Positions 48,239 through 59,051 of a stretch of DNA of 64,000 nucleotides are shown here, piece by piece (the first letter of the stretch is position 1; every line of letters starts with the position of its first letter). The position numbers and the translations under genes are program-made. Origin of the DNA: Neoscytalidium dimidiatum (Eukaryota; Ascomycota; Dothideomycetes; Botryosphaeriales; Botryosphaeriaceae); assembly GCA_037367355.1 (NCBI GenBank), contig CM074703.1, positions 2,418,001-2,482,000 of the forward strand, in the 5' to 3' direction. The notes under the pieces are model-generated. The model saw nothing but the letters and a program-made list of their open reading frames with translations, was not told the origin of the DNA and searched no databases.

Positions 48239-48352
48239 AGGCCCTGCATATGCGTGTGCGTGCCGCTTTGGTCGACGTGCAGGGTGCCAAAGTCCGACAA
48301 TCCACAGGGCACGGTTGTTTTCGTCCGTGTGTCGGTCATTCGCAGCAACTGC

Positions 48353-48733
48353 TCACGCGTACGGCGCAAGACGCTGGTGCGGACTCGGCTCCTCCAGGAA
48401 CTTCTGCCAAGCGAGCTCTTCCGGTGTCATGGAAGCGGCGGCGGCGGTCGTCGGACCTGCGGTGAGTTCGTTGTCAGTTCTGTGTACTTCACCTCGCACG
48501 TCTTTTCTTGGGTCGGTAATACGGCGCTCGGCGATGGCGGCTTTGGATGGGGCCGACTTACGCGGTGCGGAGGTGAGGAGTTTCGGCGAATTGGTGAGCT
48601 TGGGCGGCTCTTGAGCAAGGGTCTTGCGCGCTGCGGTCCGCATGGTCGCTTCGATGTCGCAAGGGCCCGCGGGTCGCGAAGCTGTAGTAATGGCGGTGCG
48701 CAGGTTGCTGAGCGCCGTCTTGAGCCACGACAT
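48353..48733 (-). CDS. Small hypothetical protein with in-frame intron
   Basis: ATG at 48733 in the context GCCATGTCG. The frame reads straight through for 126 aa. However, a very good intron lies inside: donor GTAAGT (48561), branch CTGAC, acceptor CCGCAG (48457), 105 nt, a multiple of three with no stop. Removing it gives 91 aa from two exons (48733-48562 and 48456-48353). The N-terminus MSWLKTALSNLRTAITTAS is amphipathic, which could be a mitochondrial signal (inference). The C-terminal block MTPEELAWQKFLEEPSPHQR looks conserved-like. Function unknown. Confidence 0.6.
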   Translation of the reverse strand: MSWLKTALSNLRTAITTASRPAGPCDIEATMRTAARKTLAQEPPKLTNSPKLLTSAPRKSAPSKAAIAERRITDPRKDVRGEVHRTDNELTAGPTTAAAASMTPEELAWQKFLEEPSPHQRLAPYA

Positions 48734-49211
48734 GGCTGCGATGTGTCGGAGAATGAGGTTGATGCAACGGATTCGGCTGAGGGTCGTCGTCGTTAAAGCG
48801 TCCCGGTCGATGATCGTAGTGTCTAGGATGTGGTGTGTATTATTTTGAAGGTATGTGTTTTGGTCGCGAGAAGGAGGGTCCAGAGGTACCGCGTCTTTAT
48901 GGGGCAGTGACGTTCGTCAGTTGGAGGAACAAGTTATCGCCCTGTGTGAAGAAGATGTGAATGCTATATCAATCTCCGACGAGTGTCAGGCGGGTGAGCG
49001 GAGCCTCACGCGGGGAGGCAAACTAGGGTAGGGCGAGGTCGGAATATGGGAGCAATCCGTCCCCTGAGGGTGCTATGATTGTTCTGGAAACTGCTACCAA
49101 CTCGTAACTTCGTGAGATCCAGCCACGCACGAATATTAAACTACCTAAGTAAAAAGAGAAAGAACCCCAAAGAAATGCTCCGACCACGGCTCTGCCTGTG
49201 TATCCCTTCTA
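48734..49211. other. Intergenic, no gene seen
   Basis: 478 bp: promoter of the small gene, then the 3' flank of the senescence-domain gene. AT-rich near 49130-49180. Confidence 0.45.
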
Positions 49212-50801
49212 TCATCGCTTTTCGTTGACGTACTGTCCCTGCAGCGCCTGTCCTGCCAGAGGCTCGCCGACACCACTGCTTCCGCTCTGCGGCACAGCAT
49301 TGCCAAAGCCGACTACACCACCTGGCGCAGCGGATCCACCGCCCGGCTGGCCTTGACCAAGGTTATCGTTGATAGCGCCGGTCTGGATCGCACCAGAAGC
49401 CTTCTTCATGTCCTCGTCTGGAATGACACCGCCATCACCGCCGCCCACGACCACTTCACCTCCACCTTTTACTTTGCCGACCACCATGCCCTTCGCAACA
49501 GACTTGAGTACTGCTCGGCGCGAGACGCCAGTGACGTCAATGTAAACGAGACCGACATTCTTGACACCTCCAGCCAGTTCCGCCGTAAGATTCCCAGCAT
49601 CTTGGCCGTATTTGTGTCCGACCACGGTAGAAGCTGCTGCGCCGCTCGAAGCCAACAGTTTCTTTCCACCATATTCGAGGCCATCAGCGACGGTGGAGAA
49701 GGCGATCATCGACTTATTCAGGAAACCGGGCTTATAATTCTCCCCCTTCTCCTTCCCTTTTCCGCGTCCAGCAAGGGATGCACCGAAGTTCTGCGCATAT
49801 TTGGTAGCCTGACCAACGGTCTTTGCGGACAAACTTGCAGCACTGTGGGTGAAGTCGTGAATCTTCCGCACACGCTCGTGAGTGGTCGGCTTGAATGTCA
49901 CGGGCTTCTGGTTCGGCTTCGTTTTTTGGGTGAATGACGATGCGCCCGAAGTCATGATGTCGCTCAGATAAGTGGAGCCAGTGACGATCAATCGCGATGC
50001 GGCTGCCGCATTCTGCACCATGGACGAGTCCTTGTAGGCAGGGTGCCTAGCCATGCGCAAGTACTCCTCAGAGATGGGCTGCACTCTGACGTGCTTACCG
50101 TCGGAACTGATCTCCACCTCGACGGGATCTTTGCGATGGTCAGCATACGGCGACGAATACTTCCCCGTGAGAATCTCACTCTTTGAACCGGGCTTCAGCC
50201 TCGGGTCTTCGTCTATTGAAGCTCCGTCGGCGAGCTCTCCAACGACACTGCCATTGTCCTCGTCCACGAGGACAATCTGGCCGTGTTGCCCCTTGCCGGT
50301 GCCTTCGACATAGCCCTCGCCGGGCTTGTAGCTGGCAGGATTGTATGAAGCATGACCACCCTTCTCCGTGCTCGGGGCCTGTGCGCGCTCGAGGAAGGCA
50401 GTGCATTGTGCCAGAATTGTCTCAAAGGTGTCGACGTCCTCCTGGGTGACACCCTGGCCCAGCGGCGGAAACTCGATGCGCGTGAATGCGCCGCTGTCGG
50501 GACCCAAGTCCCAGCGCGGAATCAGATAGCTGCTCGGCGGCTGGTGGTAGATTTGGGTGGTGGCAGGAAGAGGGAGGTCGAGTTCGGGGGGCAGGTTCAG
50601 ATGCAGATAGAAGTCTTCTTCGGGCGCGTCGTTGGTGTTGCGCGCGGCGGGGTCAGCGAATGGACTCGAGGTGGGAACCATCAGTAGCGAGAGCGTCTGA
50701 GGGCCAGATGGCGTTAGGGAATCCTCCTCGCCATTCTGGATATGGTATGCTTTGATCCCAGGGATGGAGTAGAGTAAGCGGGGGTCGTTGTGGCTAGCCA
50801 T
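49212..50801 (-). CDS. Spartin-like senescence-domain protein
   Basis: A single-exon gene of 529 aa. The C-terminal half (about residues 245-440) resembles the senescence/spartin domain, found in plant senescence-associated proteins and in animal spartin, where it acts at lipid droplets and membranes. Seen: repeated short helices rich in Ala/Gly/Ser such as AASRLIVTGSTYLSDIM and TKYAQNFGASLAGRG, and the closing VKNVGLVYIDVTGVSRRAVL block. The N-terminal half is a beta-rich region with LLYSIPGIKAYHI at the start. The last 80 residues are a Gly/Pro-rich disordered tail. No intron is needed. The start is the first ATG. It lies head to head with the Trk gene. Confidence 0.83.
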   Translation of the reverse strand: MASHNDPRLLYSIPGIKAYHIQNGEEDSLTPSGPQTLSLLMVPTSSPFADPAARNTNDAPEEDFYLHLNLPPELDLPLPATTQIYHQPPSSYLIPRWDLGPDSGAFTRIEFPPLGQGVTQEDVDTFETILAQCTAFLERAQAPSTEKGGHASYNPASYKPGEGYVEGTGKGQHGQIVLVDEDNGSVVGELADGASIDEDPRLKPGSKSEILTGKYSSPYADHRKDPVEVEISSDGKHVRVQPISEEYLRMARHPAYKDSSMVQNAAAASRLIVTGSTYLSDIMTSGASSFTQKTKPNQKPVTFKPTTHERVRKIHDFTHSAASLSAKTVGQATKYAQNFGASLAGRGKGKEKGENYKPGFLNKSMIAFSTVADGLEYGGKKLLASSGAAASTVVGHKYGQDAGNLTAELAGGVKNVGLVYIDVTGVSRRAVLKSVAKGMVVGKVKGGGEVVVGGGDGGVIPDEDMKKASGAIQTGAINDNLGQGQPGGGSAAPGGVVGFGNAVPQSGSSGVGEPLAGQALQGQYVNEKR

Positions 50802-51655
50802 AGCGGCTGCGATGAGGTAGCGAGGAGCGGAAGTGGGAGAATGCGGTCAGCGGGACGCAATCGAGGGCAGGGCTAGGCAGTGCGAGACAGTGAGTATTTA
50901 TCGCACGCTGGCGTGTTGTTGGGAGAGGGCGAATTCTTGGATGCGACGTAAACGCCGTCCAAGACCAAGACTTGGAGGCGAGTGCACAGCCACGCTTTCT
51001 CCGTACGTCACGCCGTCGCGCCAATGGTTGGAGCTGAGCGCAACACCAAGCGTCCAGCGGCTGACGGCAGCCCTCACGCGCGTCAGCCCTCCAGCCCTTT
51101 AGCTCTCAAGCTCGCCCGTCGACCGGGGTCCAGAATTTTCTAGCCACTTTTGCACCGCCACAGGGAGCGTGGTTGTGGCGTTGCCTCCACTCACGCGCTG
51201 ACGCCGCGCTTCTCGCCGCTCTTACACCGCTGCAAATTCCCTTCTTGCGACGGCCGAGTGGGGCGCTGAACTGCATTTTCCAGCCAGGTCGACTGTAAAC
51301 TCGCATCCATCTCCCTCCGACTCCCTCACGCTGTTCCAAGAGTTTGCCCAGCTTCCTCACCACGCTATACGACGCTTGTGCAACGTTCGCCGTCGCGCCC
51401 CAGTCCTCGCAGGTACTCGAGCTGACCAACACCGCTCTACCGTTGCGCGCCCCGCTCACGCAACATGCAGTTTCAACGTCCGCCGACCCTGGCTCTAGGC
51501 CAGCTGTCTGCCAAAATTTCGGCCCCAACGAAGCCCTCTATTTTTCACGCTGAGCTCTGCCTGGCTGCCAATCTGGAGCCAGCGCAGACCCTGCCCTTCA
51601 CCACGTATCCGAACCAAGACCTCGTTTCCGGACAGGAGCCGCACCCGCACTCGGG
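50802..51655. promoter_or_regulatory. Divergent promoter, senescence-domain gene / trk
   Basis: 854 bp between two divergent starts. GC-rich left part. The right part (51.2-51.6 kb) is pyrimidine-rich with many short C/T runs, likely the Trk leader. No defined site is recognised. Confidence 0.45.
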
Positions 51656-54044
51656 ATGGTGGAGTCACACCTGCGAGTCCGACCCTCCCTGCTCAGCCCT
51701 GTCCGGAGGTCTGCGCGCGTCTTGCGTCGCAACCTGCCCCCCTTGAACTTCATCACCTTGCACTATGCCTACTTTTTTGTTACATGTCTTCTATCTGCTA
51801 TCATCTTCTGGGGCGCTTCCACTCCTGCCAAGAGCGTCAGCTTCACTGACTCGCTGTTTCTCTGCGTGAGCGCCATGACGCTGGCTGGCCTCAACACCGT
51901 CAACCTTTCGGATTTGAACACCTTTCAGCAAGTCATGCTGTTCCTGCTGATCATTGCTGGCTCGGCTATCTTTGTCTCGGCATTTGTCGTTCATGTCCGA
52001 AGGAAGGCATTCGAGGCAAAGATCCACAAGGTCGTGGAGGAGCAGAAGCAAAAGCGAGGAAGGCGTAGGTTTTCGCTGAGCAGGCCACTCTCCAGACGTT
52101 CGTCGCGCGGCCGTCCCCGGAACGCAGTGGCTGATCAAAGGAACCCGGATGCAATCGTTGTCGAGGCTTCCGGTGACGCCAAGGCGACTGCAACTGCTGC
52201 TCAATTATCCATCGCTGTGGAACGGGACCAATCCCTGGGCAATGCGATTCAGAAAGAACCAGCGACCCAGAATGGTGGTCCAAGTAAGGATGACCACATT
52301 AGCTTCAGCCCTGAAGCTCTTCGGAGCACGAGTTGTGAGCCCCGTTCCCGGCGTCACAGCCACAGGCTACTGAACATGCAAGGGGTCGGCGCTCGCTCCA
52401 ACGCGAGCTTGCATAGGAGGCACAGCCCTACAGGTCGCGATTCCATCTATGCAAGCCGATCTCAGGCTGTCAATGATGATGACGATGATGATGATGACGA
52501 GGACGACGAAAGGTCCCTAAATGAAAAGGACCAGGCTGTCAAAGTGCCGAAGAATTTCCCCTCGTCGGGATTTTCGGGGTTCATCGGACGAAATTCCCAG
52601 TTCCACCATTTGACCGAGGAAGAGCGGCAAGCTCTCGGCGGAGTTGAATACAAGGCCATTAAATTTCTTTCCGTGATTGTCCCGCTCTACTTTGTCCTGT
52701 GGCAATTGCTATCTTGCATTGCTCTTGGGGCATACGTCGCTATGAACAGGCCAAGCACGGCTCTGGAAAATGGACTCAATCCTTGGTAAGTTGACGGCCC
52801 CGTAACACCATCATCCCGTCAAAGTGCAGGGTGCTTGCATATCCCAAATTTGTTTGTACAGAAGCTCTATACTCTGTCATCATGCGTCGAGAGAATCGAC
52901 ATTTCCTTGGACTGCTCTGTCTCAAATATTGTCCTAATGTAAGTCATGCTGATTCAAATATAGGTGGGTTGGTGCATTCAACGCAGTCTCAGCTTTCAAC
53001 AACTCCGGAATGAGTTTGTTGGATGCCAACATGACAGCATTCCAGACTGCCTACTACATGCTTCTGACTATGGGTCTGCTCATCCTTGCTGGAAACACTT
53101 GCTATCCCATATTTCTACGGCTTATCATTTGGTCTATTCGGAAGCTGCTGCCAAAGTCCGACCAGTGGGATGATCTTCGCCACACACTTCAGTTCCTGCT
53201 GGATCATCCACGGCGATGCTATACTAACCTCTTTCCCTCGCAGCACACGTGGTGGCTCTTGCTGTCCGTCGTCACCCTCAACGGCATCGACTGGGCCGCT
53301 TTCGAGATCCTGAATATTGGAAACAAAGCCATCAATGACCTGCCGACAGCGGCAGAGATCATTGACGGACTCTTTCAAGCATTAGCCGTGCGCTCTGGAG
53401 GATTCTACGTGGTACCGATTCCTTCGGTTCGTATCAGCCTGCAAGTTCTCTACGTAATCATGATGTACATTTCGGTCTACCCGGTGGTCATCACGATGCG
53501 CAACTCCAATGTGTACGAGGAACGGAGTCTGGGCATCTATGCGGATGATCCATACCTGGACGCGCGGGAAGAGAAGGAGAAGCATTCTGTAGTAGGCTTC
53601 ATCCGCCAACGTTTCACGGGATCGGGAGGCAATGGCGAGCAGACGAAGTCCTACTTTGTACGCCAACAATTGCGTGCGCAGCTTGCGCACGATCTCTGGT
53701 GGCTTGTCTTGGCTGTCTTCGTCATCATGATCATCGAAGGCGATCAATTTGAGCGCGACCCTGCGAACTTCTCAGTGTTCAACGTCATCTTCGAGACGGT
53801 CAGCGGATATGGTTGCGTAGGTGTATCGGTGGGTGTGACTTATGATTCATTCAGCTTCTGTGGCAGCTGGCACAAGCTCAGCAAGCTGGTGTTGTGTGCT
53901 GTCATGCTCAGGGGCAGGCACAGGGGTCTTCCGGTTGCGATTGACAAGGCGGTGTTGCTGCCAAGTGAGGCGCAGTACCAAGCGGAAGAGGAGGACGCGC
54001 AGCTGCGCATGGAAAGGACTGCCAGTAGACGCGACATTGTCTGA
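51656..54044 (+). CDS. Trk-type potassium transporter
   Basis: Two exons (51656-52785 and 52964-54044) with a 178-nt intron give 736 aa. It belongs to the TRK/HKT family, which brings K+ (with Na+ or H+) through the plasma membrane. The four pore-loop units with their filter glycines can be seen: SAMTLAGLNTV, SAFNNSGMSL, AVRSGGFYVV and TVSGYGCVGVS. Between the first and second units there is a long hydrophilic loop (about residues 120-335), rich in Arg/Ser, with an Asp/Glu run (residues about 273-284), as usual in fungal Trk proteins. Near the C-terminus is RGRHRGLPVAIDKAVLLPS, a strong family signature. The intron holds a second acceptor/donor pair (52861/52939), but using it breaks the frame. 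Confidence 0.95.
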
Positions 54045-55373
54045 GAGGACATGTCATATGAGCGGAGAGGTAAGGGTATCATGGGCGTTGTGAATACGTA
54101 CGTATATACATGCGTGTACATGCAATTGAAAGAGAAGGGCCAAGGATTGGATGAGCGAGTCAGTAGTTGGTGGGCTGGATAGCAGAAAGACTAGTATAGG
54201 AGCTAATGAGGTGAGGCGTGACTGCGGTGTAGATCTCCAATGACGATGGAAGCAAGAGTCAGCAGCTCATGGGCGTGTTGAGTCGTGGGTTAGGCTCAGT
54301 GCGCGGGAGGACATGACGTAGTATTATGCATGCATCGCGGCCTTACCGACGCTGCACCATCCCTGCGGCAATCGATGTGGTGAGGATCCCTGAGGACGAT
54401 CTCCCAGCGCAGCCGACACCAGGGCAGCAGCTGAATCGCAGATGGGATGGCTGCACGTCAGACGGCAAGGCGGCAGCGGCATATCTAGGGCTGGACCTCG
54501 ACGACTCATCGACATGCTCCGTGTGCCCTTGATGCGACGGGCCAGGGCGACTCAGGGCGCAACATGGACCAAGATCCTCCCTCGGCATGCCGTGCCCCAC
54601 GTGGCAGTGGAGCTCTGTTTCTGACCCTGCCTAGCCGACGGCCGTGCCCTCTCCCTCCCTCTCAGTCCGCGTACCGTGAGGCTCGTACGACGAATCCTTC
54701 CCCCCTCCAGGCATTGACGGTCAGCCCCGATGACTCAAGCGTGTCTTAATCTCCGTCCCCAACAGCCCTGGCGCAACGCTCCGCGCTGCCTAAAGGGACG
54801 GATGGGTGCCCGCGCCCTCCCGGACCCCAGACGCACATCATGCATGCCCCCGATAAGAAGTGAGAAGATGGGAACCCTGAATTTCCCTCCATGGCTGCGA
54901 TCTCCGCGAGCTCGACGGGCAGCGGAAAATGCGCTGGCTGCGCGTGAATCGTTGGACGCATGCCGAGCAATCCCGTTTGGGGGTGAGACTGGCGGCGGAA
55001 GCAGCGGGAAGGAATGGCGGTGCGGCAGGCTGACGGGCGGGGCTAAGCATCAAGCATCTCCCCCGAGTCATGCATGCTTTCCATACGCTGCTGCCTCGTC
55101 ATCCCGCTCCACTCCACTCCTCTCCTCTCCACTCCTCTCCACTCCTCTCCTCTCCTCTCCACCCCGATTCGGTCTCCGTTCCTCTCCACCCTGTTCAACC
55201 CTTCCGCTTCTCCCTCGCTCTAGCCCCTCTCCGCCGGATGCCGCCCTCTTGAAACACCCGCGCATATCAACTCCACATCCACGCACGTCCACGTACATTC
55301 ACGCGGAACCTCCGGTCAACACTTGTCGAGGCTCGCGCCCGCACACCATCAGCCACGTTTAATCTTAAGTAAC
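54045..55373. other. Intergenic, no gene seen
   Basis: 1.3 kb. Mixed sequence with short frames. It ends in a long C/T-rich leader-like tract before the 55374 start. Confidence 0.45.
55107..55163. repeat. CT-rich tandem tract (TCCTC/TCCAC units)
   Basis: About 57 bp of near-perfect 5-bp units (CTCCA and CTCCT) on the plus strand, a polypyrimidine tract 210 bp before the next gene. It could be part of its core promoter or leader. Confidence 0.85.
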
Positions 55374-56129
55374 ATGTTCACGCGTGAGTGTTACCATCCT
55401 TCACCCAACCACCCAAACCGGTCCGCACCACTCACTTCAACCCATTTTCACACCCACACCCTACACCCTCTCCTCCGCCCGTCCTCATCAGCCCATCTCC
55501 GCCCTCTCACTCGCCTTGACCCTCCCACGCCAACCCCGCACCCGCTCAATCCACACTCGCACGCACTCACCCCGCCCACAGCACCACCCACCACCACCAT
55601 CACCACAACCCTCACCCGCTCCCTCCCCCCGCACCCGCGCTCCCGCCACCACGCCCTCGCCATCCTCCACGCGCCCCCATCCCTCATCGAGCTTGGGCCC
55701 CTCCTCGCGCGCTACGCCCCCATCACCGCGTCCACCTCCCCCGTCGCCTCCGCCCCGCCCACCGCGTCCCACTACCTCATCACCGAGAAGATCCCATACC
55801 TGCCCTTCGGCCTGTGGGAAGGGGAGCTGGCCGTGCACGCCGCCTTCGAGGAGACGTCCGATGGGCTGCGCACGCGGGTGGTCGCGCCGATGGGGTTCGT
55901 GAGCGTGAATGTGTGGAGGGTGCGGGAGGGAGGGGGAGGGGGAGGGGACGGGGAGGGGTGGGTGGTCGAGGAGGAGGTCGAGATGAGGTGTCCGTGGGGT
56001 TTGGGCTGGTATGCGGTGGGGACGATGAGGAAGAGCCATAAGGTTATTCTGGGGAGGTTTGTGGAGGAGGTGGCAAGGAGGGTGAAGGAGGAAGAGGGTG
56101 GGAAAGGGAAGGTCGAGGGGGAGCGTTGA
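55374..56129 (+). CDS. DUF7053-like protein
   Basis: A 10-nt first coding exon (55374-55383, ATG TTC ACG C) is followed by a GTGAGT donor, a 198-nt intron and a second exon (55582-56129), giving 185 aa. The start MFTPPPTTTITTTLTRSLPP, the central YLITEKIPYLPFGLWEGEL and the closing KSHKVILGRFVEEVARRV match my memory of a fungal family of about 185 aa (DUF7053, not verified), related in layout to START/SRPBCC ligand-binding proteins (inference). Without the splice the frame has no good start. The tiny first exon makes the start less certain than the rest. Function unknown. Confidence 0.7.
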   Translation: MFTRECYHPSPNHPNRSAPLTSTHFHTHTLHPLLRPSSSAHLRPLTRLDPPTPTPHPLNPHSHALTPPTAPPTTTITTTLTRSLPPHPRSRHHALAILHAPPSLIELGPLLARYAPITASTSPVASAPPTASHYLITEKIPYLPFGLWEGELAVHAAFEETSDGLRTRVVAPMGFVSVNVWRVREGGGGGGDGEGWVVEEEVEMRCPWGLGWYAVGTMRKSHKVILGRFVEEVARRVKEEEGGKGKVEGER

Positions 56130-56625
56130 TGAGAGGTTTTTGGGTGGCGAGCCTGAAGTGCGGTGGATGTGTGAAGGTGAAGTTGGTGTTCTTAGTTTAT
56201 TCTCTTGCATCGAGGAGTTTGATGGGGCCGAAGTCTTTGTTTTTTTTTTTTTTTAAAAAAAAATGGACTGGATCTGAATTAAGCCCAAGTCTACCATCAT
56301 TGTACTGTACTTTGACGTTTGGATGCAATGCTATAAATGTCCGACAAACACTACTGCATGCGCACGAGTTTATAATATTTTCATATGCCAGTTCAAAAGA
56401 GATATCCTTTCTATCCGACCTCTATTAAGACTCCGACCGCTCTTTCCAATACTACCCATAAAACCGAGAAAGCCGTAACGAACGCAACTCAAACCCCATC
56501 ACTTCACCTGCAAACCACTCCAGATCCCTATCTGCACTTTCGCCTCAGCAGCCACGTTGCGTCGCTCGCAAGAAGCTCCTTCACCATGAACCCACCCTCC
56601 GGCGAAATCCCTCGCTTACCCCTCC
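56130..56625. other. Convergent 3' region
   Basis: 496 bp between two converging stops. It holds a T-run followed directly by an A-run (56240-56263), which could form a short hairpin, and AT-rich sequence. Confidence 0.45.
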
Positions 56626-58386
56626 TCACTTCCGAACGAGAAAGCAAACCCACCACGTCTCCCTACCTCCATCCCCTACAGGCACGCACTCCACCCTCCA
56701 CGCCTCCCGCGTCCCCTGCCCCACCCCGAGCTTCCCGCGCCACCAGCCCTCCTTCCCCTTTCCCCCGTCGTCGACTTCCCACACAAACGCCTCTCCTTTC
56801 CTCAACCCCTCTCCCAGCGCTTCCCCCGGCGCATTTCCCACGGTGACCAACCGTCCCAGCACCCGCGGCGCCTCGCGCAGCTCCGCCGACAAGAACTCAA
56901 CGCCGTAGCCGCAGAGCGTCAGAACCGGACGGCCGTTTTGCGAGCCATTCCGCGACGACGCGGTAGTGCCGACGGCGTGTGCGCCATCCGCCCCGACGGC
57001 ACCAGCGGCGTCCACGACGATGCCGGCGACGCCGGCGTGCCGCTGCCGCCCCCCGTCGCCGCACCGCAGCGGGACGAGCACGAAGAATGCGCCGGCGTAC
57101 GCGCGCCTGATGCCGTGCGCGAGGCGGAGGAAGGACACAATGTCCTCGGGCACGGCGGCGAAGAGGGGGGACGTTGAGGTTTCCGGTACGTGAGCGTCAC
57201 GGGAGGGCTGGTGTCCGCCGGCGAGGGGCGGGAGTGGCGGGCAGGGGTGGGCGACGACGGTGGACGAGCGGGCGGACGAGCGAGCGGAGGTGGGTGCGGT
57301 GCTCGGGGCAAGGGTGGAGCCGGAGAGGCGGAGGGGAGACGGCGAGTGTGGAGCCATGGAGGTTGAGCGGCGGGGGTGCTGGTGAGGTGGATATGGAGAT
57401 GCTATGGGATTGTTGGCGTTGTGGTGCTCGTGGAGGAGTTCGGATTCGGCGAAGGCGGTCCAGTCGAAGGTGCCGGAAGGGGTTGAGCCAGGTGGGGCAG
57501 TTGAGTCTGGGCTGGGCGAAATGTTCTGAGTTGGTATATCCGGAATAGGTGTCGTCTCGGAGGCGAGACGCGTCCTGGCCATGTCATTGATGATGTTGGT
57601 CACATCGTGTTGGGTGCAAAGGCGCCATTTCTTTTGGCCCGTTCCGTTGTCTAAAACCGTAGCGGCGACCTCGAGTACGAATCTGAGCTCGTCTGTTGCG
57701 GTACCATCCTTCATCTTGATTTGAAGATTGCATGCGTCATTAGCTGCGTAGGGAAAGTTGAGAAATAGGCAACTTCCAATTTTCAAGCCTCGGGGTCCAA
57801 TGTCAAAGTCTGATGTACACATTCGGATTGGATCACCGGGGATATTGATATCTGCGAGAGCCACTTTCTTAGATATGTTGTACGGGACGTGATATTGCTG
57901 GCTAGCGTCAGAGCTGATGTAAATTGAAGACAGAGGTGGATCCCAATAACGCCTCTGTAGACCAGCCTGGACGTAATTGGACCGGGCAATTTCTATGGCC
58001 ATGCAGATGATAGGCCACTTTTGGTGCCGTTTTTGTATACATGACTTCTGACTGCTAGCGAGAGGGGCTTCTGACACAACCGGCCTAGTACTCGTGGTTG
58101 GAGGACGTGAGGAAAGGCTCTTCGTACCACCGCGGCTAACGGTTGCAGATAAAGATTCCCGAAGATATTGCTTCGTTCTGGTGGCTTCGATTTGACAACC
58201 GGCTCGCTGGAGGTTTTGCTGGGGAAATTTCTTTTTGAGCGGACTGGTGCAACTGCTGGTAGCTGTTGTTTCCATATGTCTGTATGGAACTGGAGGGGGT
58301 GGCTTCAAGAATCTTATTTCGCCTTCCGGAGAGATCACAAAGGCAATGCGCTCTTCCGCTGCCTGATGTCTGTTGACGATTATCAT
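56626..58386 (-). CDS. Hypothetical 586-aa protein
   Basis: A single open frame from ATG 58386, converging on the DUF7053-like gene with about 500 bases between stops. The N-terminal 270 residues are of ordinary composition and hold a folded-looking part (residues about 125-265, with YWDPPLSSIYISS, VALADINIPGDPIRM and LRFVLEVAATVL). The middle is a Pro/Ser/His-rich linker. The C-terminal 200 residues are very Gly/Ala/Val-rich and come from much more GC-rich DNA, with frames open on the other strand as well. The last part reads like a second small domain (TLCGYGVEFLSAELRE to WWVCFLVRK). It may be one gene, or an intron may be hidden at the change of composition. No family recognised. Confidence 0.55.
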   Translation of the reverse strand: MIIVNRHQAAEERIAFVISPEGEIRFLKPPPPVPYRHMETTATSSCTSPLKKKFPQQNLQRAGCQIEATRTKQYLRESLSATVSRGGTKSLSSRPPTTSTRPVVSEAPLASSQKSCIQKRHQKWPIICMAIEIARSNYVQAGLQRRYWDPPLSSIYISSDASQQYHVPYNISKKVALADINIPGDPIRMCTSDFDIGPRGLKIGSCLFLNFPYAANDACNLQIKMKDGTATDELRFVLEVAATVLDNGTGQKKWRLCTQHDVTNIINDMARTRLASETTPIPDIPTQNISPSPDSTAPPGSTPSGTFDWTAFAESELLHEHHNANNPIASPYPPHQHPRRSTSMAPHSPSPLRLSGSTLAPSTAPTSARSSARSSTVVAHPCPPLPPLAGGHQPSRDAHVPETSTSPLFAAVPEDIVSFLRLAHGIRRAYAGAFFVLVPLRCGDGGRQRHAGVAGIVVDAAGAVGADGAHAVGTTASSRNGSQNGRPVLTLCGYGVEFLSAELREAPRVLGRLVTVGNAPGEALGEGLRKGEAFVWEVDDGGKGKEGWWRGKLGVGQGTREAWRVECVPVGDGGRETWWVCFLVRK

Positions 58387-59051
58387 TAGATGAAGCTGGA
58401 TACAAGGACTGCGATATGCTGAGGACGAGCAGTCATGTGAAATTGAAGTTAAGTAGCGAAGTCTTCTCGGGTACTTGTGTTCTAGCGGTCATGTGAGATG
58501 AAGGTTTTGAGAAACCAACTGGGGTGTAGGCGCAGGAATATCTGGCGGTAGAATTACCGTGTCTTCTATAAACTATTTTGAGGCAACACAATGTGTTGAC
58601 GAGACAGTCTCAAACATTGTGTCCTCCATTGTCGAGCCCTTTCATGGAGCTTGAGCTTGGATAGAGACAGAGCGAATAACTGAGACATCTCCTCCATTGT
58701 CGGCTCATAGACAGCTTAGCCACAATTCACAGCGAAGGCGGTGATAAACAAAGCCATAGCACTCACGCATTGCTTGAAACGTAGACGGCCCTTGCGTCTG
58801 GGCGGGAGTATGTTTTGGATACTTTGTTCCACATCATGATCTTTTAAGAGAGCTGTGTAGAAAGTTTGCCAGACTCAAAGGCCCTTGCGGAGCTCTCCAT
58901 TCTTGGTATTGCACCGATAATTAACAGCCCTTGGCATCGAGTCCATTCATTTTGGTGCTCGTCGATGCCAGAACACTTTCTCATGTATTCCGTCAGCTTG
59001 ACATGCGCCGAATGAGTAGTCTGCCGGCAGTACAATCGCTGCACAAGTACA
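58387..59051. other. Intergenic, no gene seen
   Basis: 665 bp: promoter of the 586-aa gene and the 3' flank of the hydrolase gene. The minus-strand frame 58844-59293 reaches into it but overlaps the hydrolase in another frame and is rejected. Confidence 0.45.

Larger units (their letters stand above)
45046..48352. other. 3.3-kb gene-poor stretch
   Basis: Promoter of the dioxygenase gene at the left, then mixed-composition DNA. Only two short frames deserve mention (46430-46525 and 47867-48238); the others are overlapping chance frames. A T-run lies at about 46113. Confidence 0.4.

Noticed and set aside
52862..52938. A possible extra exon inside the Trk intron
   Set aside because: It has an acceptor and a GTAAGT donor, but the remaining intron would be 25 nt and the frame would break; the 178-nt intron joins the conserved NPWWVGAFN segment perfectly.
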